Positions 39,970-40,259 of a DNA stretch of 40,259 bases are shown here, piece after piece; the first letter of the stretch is position 1, and every line of letters begins with the position of its first letter. Under the pieces are notes generated by a model. It did not search any database. It had not been told where the DNA came from and worked only from the letters and a program-made list of their open reading frames with translations. The DNA is from Anaerolineae bacterium (GTDB lineage Bacteria; Chloroflexota; Anaerolineae; UBA3071), in NCBI GenBank assembly GCA_029907105.1, contig JARYMM010000032.1:1-40259 (forward strand), written 5' to 3'. A program made the position numbers and the translations under genes.

Positions 39970-40101
39970 GCCCAACGGCTAGGTTCAGCCGCGCCGCCCC
40001 GCCGTCGTTGGCAAGGCACACCTGAAAAGCAGACACCTTCGCAGGTGCAATCACTTTGTTAATGCCGCAAGGGGCGGCGTCGGCTGCAACCAGTGTTGGG
40101 C
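39970..40101 (-). other. Integron attC recombination site 2 (132 bases)
   Basis: On the minus strand it begins GCCCAAC (40101-40095) and ends GTTGGGC (39976-39970), fully complementary and matching R'' and R'. The left arm GGTTGCAGCCGACGCCGC pairs with a right arm whose complement is GGTTCAGCCGCGCCGC: the only differences are an extra G and an extra A on the left, the hallmark extrahelical positions. It orients the array with the genes on the minus strand. Confidence 0.88.
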
Positions 40102-40129
40102 GGCTCACATTTCCAATCCGACTTGGTAC

Positions 40130-40258
40130 TCAAGGAAATTGCCCATACATTTTCGGTATCAATACAGGATATTCTATACGCTCATAGTCAATACTCAAAG
40201 TCTCAGCGATATGTTTCCGCAAAGCCTCTGTATCGTACAAAGAACTACTCCAAATATC
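40130..40258 (-). CDS. Unknown cassette gene, 3' end only
   Basis: The frame is open from the window edge to TGA at 40132-40130, showing 42 C-terminal residues (SLYDTEALRKHIAETLSIDY, then ERIEYPVLIPKMYGQFP). I do not recognise it. Its stop lies 28 bases before attC site 2, which fits the last codon-to-attC distance of a cassette. Base composition is richer in A/T than the aromatic operon. Confidence 0.55.
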   Translation of the reverse strand, partial: DIWSSSLYDTEALRKHIAETLSIDYERIEYPVLIPKMYGQFP

Positions 40259-40259
40259 T

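Overview
The window (about 40.3 kb, GC-rich) looks like a bacterial chromosome from the Chloroflexota, probably an Anaerolineae-like lineage. This placement is an inference. It rests on the ribosomal gene order (secY directly followed by map, with neither adk nor infA present), an L24 with a C-terminal zinc ribbon, a shikimate kinase-dehydroquinate synthase fusion, and abundant DUF433/DUF5615 pairs and repeat-filled spacers. No 16S gene is present to test it.

Region 1 (1-17,420, + strand) is the str/S10/spc/alpha ribosomal super-cluster: the end of tuf, then rpsJ-rplC-rplD-rplW-rplB-rpsS-rplV-rpsC-rplP-rpmC-rpsQ-rplN-rplX-rplE-rpsZ-rpsH-rplF-rplR-rpsE-rpmD-rplO-secY-map-rpmJ-rpsM-rpsK-rpsD-rpoA-rplQ-truA-rplM-rpsI. 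Region 2 (17,580-25,690) holds a MoaB/Mog-like gene flanked by two similar hairpins, coaX, a peptide-type ABC importer (lipoprotein plus two permeases) on the minus strand, and, divergently, an MFS transporter with a membrane M28 peptidase. Back-to-back sigma-70-type promoters lie between the two transporter units. Region 3 (25,715-26,719) is an MNT nucleotidyltransferase/HEPN toxin-antitoxin-like pair with its own promoter.

Region 4 (36,600 down to 26,741, minus strand) is a complete shikimate, phenylalanine and tyrosine prephenate-route operon: aroH-pheA-aroF-tyrA-aroA-aroE-(small orf, DUF433, truncated DUF5615)-aroC-aroKB-aroQ. It supplies all seven steps to chorismate plus chorismate mutase, prephenate dehydratase and prephenate dehydrogenase. 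Ahead of aroH I read a classical ribosome-mediated attenuator: a 36-residue leader peptide with four consecutive Tyr codons followed by Phe-Gly-Phe, three mutually exclusive stems, and an intrinsic terminator just before the aroH ribosome site.

Region 5 (36,855-40,259, minus strand) is accessory DNA: a HicB/HicA-like pair with its own promoter, two small membrane proteins, a GNAT acetyltransferase, a DUF433/DUF5615 pair and the end of another gene. Two clear integron attC recombination sites and a third degenerate one separate the right-hand genes, with the arm structure and extrahelical bases expected of attC. The right part is therefore a gene-cassette array; no integrase lies in the window.

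A pattern running through the whole window is tandem arrays of heptanucleotides (each locus with its own unit sequence) in most short intergenic gaps. Some arrays have entered genes: a 15-unit array is translated inside AroC, a 5-unit array inside AroA, and a perfect palindrome inside AroB, all in frame.
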